From NCBI GenBank assembly GCA_002839285.1, contig PGXT01000002.1, positions 13,861 to 77,860 of the forward strand: a stretch of 64,000 nucleotides of DNA. Direction: 5' to 3'. This DNA comes from Spirochaetae bacterium HGW-Spirochaetae-5. GTDB lineage: Bacteria > Spirochaetota > UBA4802 > UBA5550. Positions 8,556-17,573 of the stretch are shown here, piece after piece. Every line of letters starts with the position of its first letter. Position 1 is the stretch's first letter. The position numbers were made by a program, and so were the translations under genes. The notes under the pieces are model-generated. The model was not told where the DNA came from. It ran no database searches and worked only from the letters and a program-made list of their open reading frames with translations.

Positions 8556-9730
8556 TATTCAAACCTCCTGTTAAATCGCCTGACACTGAAATAGATCAGC
8601 ACAGAACCAAGCATTGTCAGAGATAACAACTCGGGCCACAAAACCTGAACCCCCACGCCTTTAAGAAATATTCCGCGGATAATTGTCATAAAATAACGCA
8701 TGGGATTTAAATATGTTATATACTGAAAAATTTCAGGCATTGCATAAATCGGAAAAACAAATCCCGAAAGCAGAATCGCCGGAATGAAAAATAGAAATGT
8801 TGAAAGCATTGCCTGCTGTTGAGTCTGCGAAACAGTTGAAATAAAAAGCCCGACGGACAAAGTGCAGATTATATAAAAAATACTCGAAATAATAAGAAAA
8901 ACAAAGCTTCCGTTAAACGGAACCCTGAACCAGAGAATCGCAATTACTGTAATTAAACATATCTCAACAATACCGATGACTGCAAAAGGGAGGGTCTTCC
9001 CGGCAACAAACTCAACTGGTCTTAAGGGGGAAACTATTATCTGTTCAATTGTACCGCTCTCCCTCTCCTTAACAACCGACATAGACGTAAGCATTATTGT
9101 TATAAGAGCAACAAGCAGCCCGAGTACACCGGGAAGATAAAAATTCCGGCTTGTAAGATCGGGGTTAAACATGACCCTCTCTTTTATCAGCAGAGACTCT
9201 TTTAATCCCCCTGCTGCATTACCGCGGCTGAGAAGTGTCAGTCCGATTTTCTGTGAAAGATAATCCAGAGAAAAATCTGATGATATCTGATTTACATAAG
9301 CCGTAATTACAGATGCCCTGCTCGAATCGGTCCCATCAAGTATTATCTGAAGCTCTGCTGTTTTTCCGGATAGGAGATTTTTTTTAAAGCCACGGGGAAT
9401 ATGCATAAACATATCGGCCTCTCCGGTATCGAGAAGATAATCCGCCCCATCGGGTGAATCCAGTGATGCATAATATTTAAAATATCCGCTTGCTGTAAAT
9501 CTGTTTATCAGTTCACGGCTTTCACTGGTTCTGTCGCTGTCAAGAATCACCATCTTTACTTCGGAAATATCCGTATTGACTGCATATCCGAATATAAGAA
9601 GCATAAGCACCGGTGAACCGAAGAGCATCATCTTCATACGCTTGTCACGGAGTATCTGTTTAAATTCTTTCACCATGAGACTTTTAAGTATTGATGGTCT
9701 TAACATTAAGTTTTTCATATTACTCATCAA
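8555..9730 (-). CDS. ABC-2 type exporter permease (YbhS/YbhR-like)
   Basis: The 391-residue permease has an N-terminal cytoplasmic EFKQILRDKR segment, a first membrane helix (about 32-50), a large extracytoplasmic domain (about 55-190), and five more helices towards the C-terminus, including the ABC-2 signature region VVKERESGTIEQIIVSPLRP. It overlaps the next permease gene by 4 bases (ATGA-type coupling) and touches the ATPase gene. It should form the channel with the second permease and pass substrates towards HlyD and TolC. Confidence 0.93.
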   Translation of the reverse strand: MMSNMKNLMLRPSILKSLMVKEFKQILRDKRMKMMLFGSPVLMLLIFGYAVNTDISEVKMVILDSDRTSESRELINRFTASGYFKYYASLDSPDGADYLLDTGEADMFMHIPRGFKKNLLSGKTAELQIILDGTDSSRASVITAYVNQISSDFSLDYLSQKIGLTLLSRGNAAGGLKESLLIKERVMFNPDLTSRNFYLPGVLGLLVALITIMLTSMSVVKERESGTIEQIIVSPLRPVEFVAGKTLPFAVIGIVEICLITVIAILWFRVPFNGSFVFLIISSIFYIICTLSVGLFISTVSQTQQQAMLSTFLFFIPAILLSGFVFPIYAMPEIFQYITYLNPMRYFMTIIRGIFLKGVGVQVLWPELLSLTMLGSVLIYFSVRRFNRRFE

Positions 9731-10878
9731 TTATCTCCAAGCTGAAGTTTGAGCTTATTTGCACAGATAACCAGCACAAGAATTGTAAACACCAGAAGAA
9801 ATACAATCTGCGTCCAGAGCATTGCAGCACCGACCCCTTTAAGGGCAATCCCCTTTACTATAACAATGAGATATCTTGCAGGGATCAGATAAGTTATACC
9901 CTGAAGCAGCAGCGGCATATTCTGAATTGGGAATATAAATCCTGAAAGAATAAATGACGGAAGATATGTAACTACCATTGCAACCTGTACGGAGAGTACC
10001 TGAACTTTTGTCGCTGTAGATATAAGTATTCCAAGTCCAGTAGTACCTGTAAGGAACAGCAGCGCAAGAAGATAGAACTCTGCGAAGCTCCCTTTTATCG
10101 GCACATCAAAAAGAAAATATCCCACGGAAGCAGTCATCAGTACATCGAAAAGCCCGATAAACAGATAAGGTATCATCTTACCGGCAATGAGTTCCCATGA
10201 ACGGACCGGTGTTGTCATCAGCGTCTCCATGGTACCACGCTCCCACTCACGGGATATTGTAAGAGATGCAATAAGTGCTGATATTATCGCAAGAATAAGG
10301 ACAATAAGACCGGGGATGATAAAATTTTTACTCTGCAGTTCCGGATTATACCATATTCTGTTCCGGATATCAAGGGGCAGATCGAAAGATGATATCCCCG
10401 CGTTATTAAGTTCCCTGATCTTTGCTTCTATGTTAAAATTTGCAATTATTGTCTTTACATATCCAATAGACACGGTGGCCGATGTGGAATCGGAACCATC
10501 TACAATCAATTGAATATCTGTTTTATCCCCGGTGTTAATATTCTTCCCGAAATTTCGCGGAATTACAAGAGCGAGAGTGGAACCGCCTTCATCTATTGCC
10601 TTATCAATATTCTTATAATTATCGGTATACTCGACAATATCAATATATTCAGTATGGGTAAACTCCTGAATCAGATTCCTGGATTCCGTACTCCGGTCCT
10701 GATCAAAAACAGTAAGTTTAACGTGCTTGACATCAACAGTCAACGCGTATCCGAAGAGAATTATAAGGAGCGCCGGTGCAAGGAGAGAGAGAATAAGACT
10801 GCGGAAATCTCTTCTGATCTGAAGCCACTCCTTGTCCGCTACTGCAGCTATCCGTACCAATGATTTCATATCAGCCAT
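9727..10878 (-). CDS. ABC-2 type exporter permease, second subunit
   Basis: The 383-residue protein has the same layout as its neighbour: an N-terminal helix (SLLAPALLIILFGYALTVDV), a large soluble loop, then a cluster of helices after TISREWERGTMETLMTTPVR. It is a paralogue of the 8555-9730 product, and the two probably form a heterodimer. Its start overlaps the end of the upstream ATPase gene by 8 bases. Such permeases export drugs or lipophilic compounds; the real substrate is unknown. Confidence 0.93.
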   Translation of the reverse strand: MADMKSLVRIAAVADKEWLQIRRDFRSLILSLLAPALLIILFGYALTVDVKHVKLTVFDQDRSTESRNLIQEFTHTEYIDIVEYTDNYKNIDKAIDEGGSTLALVIPRNFGKNINTGDKTDIQLIVDGSDSTSATVSIGYVKTIIANFNIEAKIRELNNAGISSFDLPLDIRNRIWYNPELQSKNFIIPGLIVLILAIISALIASLTISREWERGTMETLMTTPVRSWELIAGKMIPYLFIGLFDVLMTASVGYFLFDVPIKGSFAEFYLLALLFLTGTTGLGILISTATKVQVLSVQVAMVVTYLPSFILSGFIFPIQNMPLLLQGITYLIPARYLIVIVKGIALKGVGAAMLWTQIVFLLVFTILVLVICANKLKLQLGDN

Positions 10879-11785
10879 TATCTGCCACTATCTCCATGAA
10901 ACAGTTTTCAAGAGTGGGGACTTTAATCGTTACTGATGAGACATGAATTTTTTCCTTTTCAAGGATTCTTTTAATCGCTTCTTTTTCCTTTACTCCCGAT
11001 GAGACAAATATTTTCAAAGAGTTGCCTTCTCTTATTATATTATTATTCTTAAGGTGTTTCATCATAACCTCTTCTGCTCTCCATACGTTATCCGTGACAA
11101 TTTCAAGCATCACCCCGCCAATAGTTTTCTTAATATCAGATGGTTTACCGTTACGAAGAAATTTACCCTTATCCATCATGGCGACACGGTTACACCTTTC
11201 TGCTTCATCGAGATATGCAGTACTTACAACAATTGTTACACCATCACCAAGGAGAGTATAAAGAATTTTCCAGAACTCTCTGCGTGAAACAGGGTCAACA
11301 CCATTAGTCGGCTCATCAAGCAGGATCAGATCGGGGCTATGAATAAGAGAACATGCCAGACCTAGTTTCTGTTTCATCCCGCCGGAGAGTTTCCCGGCCA
11401 GTCTGTCTTTAAATGGCCCCAGTCTGCTGAAGTCATAAAGCGCCGGGATTCTTTCCTTTATCTCTTTTTTCGATACACCGAAAAGTCTTCCGAAAAAAAA
11501 TATATTCTCTTCAACTGTAAGATCTTCATACAATCCGAAACGCTGAGGCATGTATGCAAGGTTCTCTTTTATCCGATAGAGATTGCTCTGAATATTTTCG
11601 CCGTTGATTTCAACAACACCGCTTCCCGGTAAAAGTATACCGGACATCATCCGGAGCAGTGTGCTCTTCCCCGCGCCGTCAGGTCCCACTATGCCGAATA
11701 TCTCGCCCTTCTGTACCTCAAAGCTCAAGTCATCAACAGCGGTTATATCACCGAATCTCTTAGTGATATTTTTTACAGCAATCAC
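10871..11785 (-). CDS. ABC-2 type exporter ATP-binding protein (second YbhF-like half)
   Basis: The 304-residue ATPase shows Walker A (GPDGAGKSTLL, about 34-44), the canonical signature LSGGMKQKLGL and Walker B (LILLDEPTNGVDP). The usual H-loop His region reads VVSTAYLDEAERC, with Ala-Tyr where TH is expected, so the switch histidine seems missing. The partner ATPase keeps THYMDEAEHC but has an altered signature (LPGG), so the two may form an asymmetric pair. It overlaps the HlyD gene by 4 bases. Confidence 0.94.
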   Translation of the reverse strand: MIAVKNITKRFGDITAVDDLSFEVQKGEIFGIVGPDGAGKSTLLRMMSGILLPGSGVVEINGENIQSNLYRIKENLAYMPQRFGLYEDLTVEENIFFFGRLFGVSKKEIKERIPALYDFSRLGPFKDRLAGKLSGGMKQKLGLACSLIHSPDLILLDEPTNGVDPVSRREFWKILYTLLGDGVTIVVSTAYLDEAERCNRVAMMDKGKFLRNGKPSDIKKTIGGVMLEIVTDNVWRAEEVMMKHLKNNNIIREGNSLKIFVSSGVKEKEAIKRILEKEKIHVSSVTIKVPTLENCFMEIVADNG

Positions 11786-12585
11786 TTTGTCTCTCCGGAT
11801 GTTATTATTTCGGCATCTGCCGGCATTCCCGGTTTTAGAATCAATTCCGGATTCTCTATCATAACCTTCACAGCAAAAACCAGTTTAACTCTTTCATCTT
11901 TAGTCTGAATAGTCTTTGGGGTAAATTCTGCTTTATTGGATATAGAGACTATCTTTCCGGAAAATGCTCTATCCGGAAATGAATCGATGTAAACTTTTAC
12001 AGACTGTCCGATCTTTACAAATCCAAGTCTCTTTTCATTAACATAGATGTACATCCATGGCCTGGTAAGATCGGCAATTGTAAGTATTGGTGTTCCGGGG
12101 AAAGCCATCTCTCCGACTTCAACGTTTGTGTCGAGAACTGTTCCCCCGATTGGTGAATAGATTACAGCGTTTTCAATTGTTGCGCTCACCTGATCATACC
12201 CCGCCCGGGCCATACGAAAGGCAGCCTCGGCATTATCAAGATCCTTACGCGAAATCGATCCGCTTTTATAGAGATCCTTCACCCTGGCGTAATTTTTTTC
12301 AGCATTATCAAAATTAGCTTTTGCCGACAGACGCTGAGCAGAAAGCTCTTCATAGGCAAGCCTTGCCACAAGATCACCGGGATTTACATCTGAACCCTCC
12401 GGCTTAGGGAGCCCGGCAACCCGTCCGGCAATTTTGGAACTGATTTTTATCTCAGTAACTTCAATAGTACCCGATCCTGATATTACATCTGAATCGCTGG
12501 TCAATTTACGGAAAATCTCAAAGTATAGAGTGGAAACAATCAGTATTATTCCGAATACAATCAGTGGAATTTTTTTCTTTTTCAT
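11782..12585 (-). CDS. HlyD/YbhG-family periplasmic adaptor protein
   Basis: The 267-residue protein has an N-terminal membrane anchor (IPLIVFGIILIVSTLYF), a lipoyl-type half (GRVAGLPKPEGSDVNPGD), an alpha-hairpin (about 90-140) and the second lipoyl half (AVIYSPIGGTVLDTNVEVGE), followed by beta-barrel sequence. It should bridge the inner-membrane ABC exporter and the TolC-like channel. Gene ends overlap or touch on both sides (4 bases with the ATPase, 1 base with TolC), so the operon is tightly coupled. Confidence 0.95.
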   Translation of the reverse strand: MKKKKIPLIVFGIILIVSTLYFEIFRKLTSDSDVISGSGTIEVTEIKISSKIAGRVAGLPKPEGSDVNPGDLVARLAYEELSAQRLSAKANFDNAEKNYARVKDLYKSGSISRKDLDNAEAAFRMARAGYDQVSATIENAVIYSPIGGTVLDTNVEVGEMAFPGTPILTIADLTRPWMYIYVNEKRLGFVKIGQSVKVYIDSFPDRAFSGKIVSISNKAEFTPKTIQTKDERVKLVFAVKVMIENPELILKPGMPADAEIITSGETK

Positions 12586-13979
12586 CAGTTTACCTTCTCA
12601 AAAATTATTGAATAATCAGTAAGCCCTGTCTCTTTCTTCAGTTCAGCCAGAGCCGTGTAATATGAATTTATTGCATTAATATATCCGGTCTTTGCAGATG
12701 TCAGAGCAAATTCAGAAGTAAGCAGTTCGGAATTTTTTATGACACCGGCACGAAAACTCTCCCTTGCAATTCTTACACCCTCCTCGGCCGTTTCAACATT
12801 CTCTTTCTGCGACGCAATAGTTAGACCTGATGTAATCAGTTTTGAATAACCTGAACTTATATTTATTGAAATAAGCCGTTTAAGCTTCAAGAGCTCTTCC
12901 TGATTCTGCTTAACTGAAAGATCAGCCTCCTTTGAGAACGACCTGTTTGAGTCCGCACCGAACAGCGAGCCCCATCTGTATGTTGCAGCAACTCTAACCT
13001 GCCAGTTATTCTGCCACTGATCGTCTCCGGACAGCTGTGAAAAATCAGGTGCAAATGGTCCGCTGATCCCGGTATCAATGCTGTTAGGGTCACTCTTTGT
13101 CATCCCGTAATATCCGCCGGCTGAAAATGTCGGCCACAGATAATATGAATCGTAAATGTTCCCCTTATGCTGTGATGCCTGTATATTTTTCTCAATCTGA
13201 ATAAGTTCCGGCCGGTTCTTGAGCGCAGCGGATGTGAGAATTTCAATTTTTTTATTAATATCCTCATCGGAAACTTTTTGGATATTTTTCTCCAGTATCG
13301 ATAGATCCGCTTTAAATGTTTCAGTGCTGCCGAGGATATAGTTGAACAAATCAAGAGCTGTTCTGTAATTATTCTCAGACTCAAGGAGTAACGGCTGCTG
13401 ACTATTCAGCTGGACCTTCGCCTGAAGAAGATCAAACTTCGGGATGCTCCCCGTTGAATACATATTCTGAACATCTTTTACATTCGACTTAAGCAGGTCT
13501 ATCGATTCCTTTCGAAGTGCAATCATCTCCTCGGCAAGTATAAGAGAGAAGTAACTTTTTATAACTGCAAATTCGGTCTCCGCCCGGATTCTCCTTACCT
13601 CCTCTTTTGATGCAACGTATGACTTTCTGGAAAGCTGAAGCGAATTATAAAAGATACCGGGATTAATCCCGAATTTCAGCTGAACAAGTTTAATGTCAAC
13701 CTGCCCGTCAGAGAGACTCATGAAACCCTTCTCTGCGCTCTGTCTTGTAAGGGCCGCTTCAGATTCAAGTACCGGAAAGAGCTCGCCCCATACTGCTTTT
13801 ACCTTTTCATCCGCCTGTTTCAGTTTTAACTCCGCGATTTTATAATCATGGTTATTTGCAAGTGCTGTATTTACCGCATCCTGCACTGATAATATTTTCA
13901 TCTCACTCGAAACAGCATAAGCACTTAAACAAAAGTAAAACACCGCTGTATTCAGAAAAAAAAGAATTTTTATTTTCAT
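12585..13979 (-). CDS. TolC-family outer-membrane efflux protein
   Basis: The 464-residue protein has a signal peptide (FFLNTAVFYFCLSAYA) and two OEP-type halves, each rich in long helices: about 30-235 with SVQDAVNTALANNHDYKIAE, and about 255-460 with FRAGVIKNSELLTSEFALTS. This is the standard TolC layout and length. It supplies the outer-membrane exit duct for the ABC/HlyD pump. Its start overlaps the TetR gene stop by 4 bases. Confidence 0.95.
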   Translation of the reverse strand: MKIKILFFLNTAVFYFCLSAYAVSSEMKILSVQDAVNTALANNHDYKIAELKLKQADEKVKAVWGELFPVLESEAALTRQSAEKGFMSLSDGQVDIKLVQLKFGINPGIFYNSLQLSRKSYVASKEEVRRIRAETEFAVIKSYFSLILAEEMIALRKESIDLLKSNVKDVQNMYSTGSIPKFDLLQAKVQLNSQQPLLLESENNYRTALDLFNYILGSTETFKADLSILEKNIQKVSDEDINKKIEILTSAALKNRPELIQIEKNIQASQHKGNIYDSYYLWPTFSAGGYYGMTKSDPNSIDTGISGPFAPDFSQLSGDDQWQNNWQVRVAATYRWGSLFGADSNRSFSKEADLSVKQNQEELLKLKRLISINISSGYSKLITSGLTIASQKENVETAEEGVRIARESFRAGVIKNSELLTSEFALTSAKTGYINAINSYYTALAELKKETGLTDYSIIFEKVN

Positions 13980-14608
13980 AAATTTTCACCCTTAAGTTCC
14001 AGACCGTTTTTTAGAATTTTAAAAAAGTTTTCTTTATAGGCATCAAGATAGCCATCCTTAAAAATAAGTTTAGCAAGATCGGTTCCGTCCAGTGGAATAC
14101 GTATTATATTAAAAAATACAACGCCGCCGATAATCTGAAGAAAAGTATAAAATGGATTTAACTCTCTCATACGCCCCTCCTCTATTGCTGAATTTATAAG
14201 GGGAGCTACAATTGAAAAGACAGGGAGAACAAGATTGGGAAGAGCAATCTTTTTAAAATACTCCCCACCGCTGGCGATCTCTCTCATCATAATCTGAAAA
14301 AAACTTTTGTCAAAACCGTCCAGCATATCCATGTATCTGCTTATTATTGAATTCAGAACATCCATGGGATCCCCCTCTGCCACAGCGGCATCCCTTATCT
14401 GAGTAAAAATATTTGATGTAATATCCTTAAGAATCCGTTCGTAAAGCTGTTCCTTGCTTTTGAAATGATAGTAGATCATGGCCTTGTTCACTTTAGCTTT
14501 TTCGGCAATTGTATCGACCCTGGCACCTGCATAACCAAGCGCCGCAAACTCCTCAACAGCTGCTGAAATTACTTTCTCTTCACTGCTCATATTATCTTTT
14601 GTTTTCAT
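13976..14608 (-). CDS. TetR-family repressor of the efflux operon
   Basis: The 210-residue protein has an N-terminal TetR helix-turn-helix (ARVDTIAEKAKVNKAMIYYH, about 30-49) and a C-terminal ligand domain. It is the first gene of the efflux operon, so it probably represses its own transcription and that of the pump genes, and is released by a pump substrate. E. coli CecR (YbiH) with ybhGFSR is the closest arrangement I know. A candidate operator with matching dyad symmetry lies at 14732-14759. Confidence 0.95.
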   Translation of the reverse strand: MKTKDNMSSEEKVISAAVEEFAALGYAGARVDTIAEKAKVNKAMIYYHFKSKEQLYERILKDITSNIFTQIRDAAVAEGDPMDVLNSIISRYMDMLDGFDKSFFQIMMREIASGGEYFKKIALPNLVLPVFSIVAPLINSAIEEGRMRELNPFYTFLQIIGGVVFFNIIRIPLDGTDLAKLIFKDGYLDAYKENFFKILKNGLELKGENL

Positions 14609-14658
14609 TAATTATCTCTCATTTCTGTTCAGTTTTAATTATAAGCTCTCTTTTCCAG

Positions 14659-14702
14659 TATTTCCATCATGCTCTGACCCCAAACAGAGCATGATGGAAA
14701 TA
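14659..14702. repeat. Perfect 18-bp inverted repeat in the efflux-operon leader
   Basis: Arms TATTTCCATCATGCTCTG and CAGAGCATGATGGAAATA are perfect complements around an 8-base loop. It lies between the proposed promoter and the TetR start, so the mRNA leader would hold a very stable hairpin. No U-tract follows on either strand, so it is not an ordinary terminator. It could be an mRNA-stabilising hairpin, an extra protein site or a small mobile remnant. Confidence 0.85.
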
Positions 14703-14720
14703 TCTGCTATGACCCTTTTT

Positions 14721-14759
14721 ATTATATTGTATTTATTAACTAACTATTTAGTTAATAAA
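14721..14759 (-). promoter_or_regulatory. Efflux-operon promoter with TetR operator
   Basis: Read on the minus strand, a perfect TATAAT (14726-14721) lies just downstream of a perfect 12-bp dyad, TTTATTAACTAA-CTAT-TTAGTTAATAAA (14732-14759). The dyad core resembles the CTAA/TTAG half-sites of several TetR/AcrR operators. Its position against the -10 element would let a bound repressor block RNA polymerase. No good -35 element is seen. The link to this TetR is inferred from position. Confidence 0.65.
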
Positions 14760-14928
14760 AGTCAAGTATTTATAGATCTTTTTATAAAAAAATTAACGTT
14801 AATCCTTAATTTTTTAAATAAAACGGCTTAGAAACCGGCAATATCTGCCCTGAGCCGAATTTCAGGCTTAAGGGGAATAAATTTCACCGCCGGATTATTA
14901 TAGCATTTTACGATTGAATTAGTACATG

Positions 14929-15037
14929 GTCACTGCGAAGCATGAAATGCTGAGGCAGTCTGTTTTGTAAATTACCTGTTTTATATAATGAAAAAATGTT
15001 CCAAAAACAGATTGCTTCACTTCTTTCGCAATGACAC
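14929..15037. repeat. Imperfect inverted repeat of the GTCATTGCGA...AAGCAATCTG type
   Basis: The left arm GTCACTGCGAAG...GGCAGTCTGTTTT matches the reverse complement of the right arm AAAACAGATTGCTTC...TTCGCAATGACAC with a few mismatches. From memory, GTCATTGCGA...GAAGCAATC sequences occur as intergenic repeats in many unrelated environmental bacteria. It looks like a small non-autonomous element. Confidence 0.7.
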
Positions 15038-15240
15038 TGTTCTAATCATTTCGTTAACCGCTATAGTTCATACAAAAAAAATTTCCTATGAATTGAAAGT
15101 AATTGTATTTTTTTTAATGAATATCTTATAGGCTATTTAAGGGAAATACTGAAAACTCAGCTTATACAGGGTTCCCTTCGGTTCAGAAACAGAGTTTCCC
15201 GAAAAACCCAAAATATAATTATTTTGCATGAAGAGAATTT

Positions 15241-15828
15241 ATGAAAAAAATATGCGTCTTCTGCGGATCAAGCTCCGGCAAAGATCCTGTTTATTCAAAT
15301 GCAGCTTTAGAAATAGGTGATTATTTCGTTAATAACTCCATATCTCTTGTTTATGGCGGAGGAAATATCGGGCTTATGGGGACCATTTCATCATCTGTAA
15401 TGGATAAGGGCGGGCACGTTATCGGTATCATACCGGAGATGATCCATGAAAATGTTTCGCATAAGGGAATTTCCGAACTTATTGTTGTAAAGACAATGCA
15501 TGAACGTAAAGCTTTGATGTACAATATGTCTGATGCTTTCCTCTGTCTTCCCGGAGGAATCGGTTCTCTGGAGGAACTGCTTGAGGTTTTTACCTGGCTT
15601 CAACTCGGTTATCATTCAAAACCTGTAATGGTGATGAATATCAACGGTTTTTACAACAACCTCTTAAAACAGCTTGAGTTTATGGTTGAAGAGGGATTCT
15701 TAAAAGAGGAACATCTCTCCAATCTGATAGTAAGAGATAATCCTGACAATCTGCTTGATCATATGTTTACAGCAGATATTCATTACAACAGCAAATGGGA
15801 TGAAAATGACAATCGAAACAAAAAATGA
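15241..15828 (+). CDS. LOG-family (TIGR00730) Rossmann-fold nucleotide hydrolase
   Basis: The 195-residue protein carries the LOG motifs: CGSSSGKDPVY at the N-terminus, GGGNIGLMG (about 39-47), MHERKALM, and PGGIGSLEE (about 104-112), the last with Ser in place of the usual Thr. Family members are 5'-monophosphate phosphoribohydrolases that release a base from nucleoside monophosphates, named for cytokinin activation. The start codon is ATG with GAAGAGAA upstream. It overlaps the next gene and appears to head a small operon with hslO. Confidence 0.92.
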   Translation: MKKICVFCGSSSGKDPVYSNAALEIGDYFVNNSISLVYGGGNIGLMGTISSSVMDKGGHVIGIIPEMIHENVSHKGISELIVVKTMHERKALMYNMSDAFLCLPGGIGSLEELLEVFTWLQLGYHSKPVMVMNINGFYNNLLKQLEFMVEEGFLKEEHLSNLIVRDNPDNLLDHMFTADIHYNSKWDENDNRNKK

Positions 15829-16684
15829 TATAATTGAACTTCTTGATAATAATATTATCGAAGTACTGAACGATAACAACAGACTTTCATCGGGTAAAGT
15901 AATCAGAAGAGTAAGCAGTACAAAAAATCAGCAGGGTCAGTTTGCCGGTTTTGATAATGACGGCGGATTGATTCTTATTAATGTGATAGATATGTCTTCA
16001 TCAGATTTTACCGCTGAAGCCGGCATAATAAGACCCGCGAAGGATGACACATTATACTGCTGCACTACTTCATTTTCAAAGAATAAAAAATCAGCCGAAG
16101 CGATGGAGGTATTAGCAGCCTGGCCGCTTTACAAAAAGAATCCGGAACTGCATCTGCCCATGGAGACTTTTTTCAGATCGTCCTTCTCACCGGAATATAT
16201 TCTATACCTGAAAAAAAACGATATGCTCGATACAGTTTTTATCCCCCTGCAGCAGAAACTTAAAATCGGGAGATATGTTGAAGTTATAAACTGGGATAAT
16301 ATCAGAAAAGAGAAATTTCACGAGCACCTTAAAGCTTTAAAGCCCGGGGAACATATTACCTATATTGCACTTATCCCTCAGACCACAAGTTATGCTCCGA
16401 AATTCTATTCAATAGGGACAAAGCCTCATGAAGTTACTCATTACTCTTTGCGGAGCGAAGGTTTTAATTTTAAACCGACTCACGGAGGACACATAAAAGC
16501 CGATAAAAATGAAAAAGGTATTGTATATTATGTAGATGCAGGTTCAAATTTTATCGGCAAAGGGATCAAGACAAAACTGGAAACAGCGGAAAGCATAAGC
16601 AAAGCCCTTAAGCGGGAATACAAGGATTACATTTTCATCCCTCTTGAAGGGAGAGGCGCATTCGGAACAGAACAGAGTTATTAA
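15800..16684 (+). CDS. Protein of unknown function between LOG and hslO
   Basis: The track begins this frame at 15755, deep inside the LOG gene. I prefer ATG 15800 or 15806, which still overlap LOG by 23-29 bases; GGGATGAA stands before 15806. The product of about 294 residues has no signal peptide, membrane helix or recognised motif. The first 100 residues look like a beta-rich domain (SGKVIRRVSSTKNQQGQFAG); the C-terminal half ends in KREYKDYIFIPLEGRGAFG. Overlap with LOG and a 12-base gap to hslO suggest a shared transcript. Confidence 0.8.
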   Translation: MKMTIETKNDIIELLDNNIIEVLNDNNRLSSGKVIRRVSSTKNQQGQFAGFDNDGGLILINVIDMSSSDFTAEAGIIRPAKDDTLYCCTTSFSKNKKSAEAMEVLAAWPLYKKNPELHLPMETFFRSSFSPEYILYLKKNDMLDTVFIPLQQKLKIGRYVEVINWDNIRKEKFHEHLKALKPGEHITYIALIPQTTSYAPKFYSIGTKPHEVTHYSLRSEGFNFKPTHGGHIKADKNEKGIVYYVDAGSNFIGKGIKTKLETAESISKALKREYKDYIFIPLEGRGAFGTEQSY

Positions 16685-16696
16685 AAGGAAAAATAA

Positions 16697-17563
16697 ATGG
16701 ATAGCATATCAAGACTATATTGCGAATCACTAAAACTCAGAGCATACACAGTAACATCACTTGACATCACCAGAGAGATCACATCTCTGCATAACACCAC
16801 GCCAAACTCAACAGTAGCCCTTGGCAGGACTATCAATGCTGCTGCACTATTGAGTGCAACATTAAAACCTCAAACTAACCAGAGTATACTTATGAAGTTT
16901 TCCGGAAGCGGGCCTATCGGCGAGGTGCACGTTCAGGTTGACGCATTCGGAAACCTCCGCGGCTACATAGCTAATCCAATGGTTGACATTACAGATGAGT
17001 TCGAAAAAATAAGTTTTTCAAAAGCAATCGGCGCGGGGCTTCTTACCGTCATTAAAGATACGGGAGGCAAAGAACCATACACCAGCGTTACTCCGCTTAT
17101 GAACGGAGAAGTGGCTGCAGATCTGGCATATTATCTTGTCTCTTCAGAGCAAATCCCCTCCGCTGTTATGATTGGACTGAACATAAACAAAGATGGAGAG
17201 ATAATCTCTTCCGGAGGAATACTGATTCAGACATTTCCCGATACAGATATATCTGTAATCGAAAAAGTTGAAGAGAATATAAAAAAAATGGACCGCCACC
17301 TTGGAGACAGACTACATCACGGGGAGAATATCTATTCAATAGTGGAGGAACTATTCGATCATCATAAAACAGAACTCCTAAGCACAACACCTCTTGTGCA
17401 CAAATGCAGATGTTCACACGAAACTCTTTTCAATTTAATGCGGACCTTCCCGAAAGAAGAGATTGAAGACATGATCGAAAAGGATGATGGTGCTCTCATT
17501 ACATGCACTTTCTGTGCTAAAGAATACTCTTTCAGCAGAGATGAACTGACGACCCTTATTTAA
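16697..17563 (+). CDS. hslO: Hsp33, redox-regulated chaperone holdase
   Basis: The 288-residue protein matches Hsp33 end to end, including GSGPIGEVHVQVDAFGNLRG in the substrate-binding domain and the four redox zinc cysteines Cys237, Cys239 (CRC) and Cys270, Cys273 (CTFC). Oxidation of these cysteines releases zinc and turns on holdase activity against protein aggregation in the cytoplasm. It lies 12 bases after the unknown gene. Confidence 0.97.
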   Translation: MDSISRLYCESLKLRAYTVTSLDITREITSLHNTTPNSTVALGRTINAAALLSATLKPQTNQSILMKFSGSGPIGEVHVQVDAFGNLRGYIANPMVDITDEFEKISFSKAIGAGLLTVIKDTGGKEPYTSVTPLMNGEVAADLAYYLVSSEQIPSAVMIGLNINKDGEIISSGGILIQTFPDTDISVIEKVEENIKKMDRHLGDRLHHGENIYSIVEELFDHHKTELLSTTPLVHKCRCSHETLFNLMRTFPKEEIEDMIEKDDGALITCTFCAKEYSFSRDELTTLI

Positions 17564-17573
17564 AATTCAGTAA

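Larger units (their letters stand above)
14609..15240. other. Divergent intergenic region, TetR to LOG gene
   Basis: No gene is seen in these 632 bases. They hold the TetR promoter/operator, the 18-bp hairpin and an imperfect GTCATTGCGAA-type inverted repeat (14929-15037). The last 200 bases before the LOG gene are AT-rich; no promoter stands out. Confidence 0.6.
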
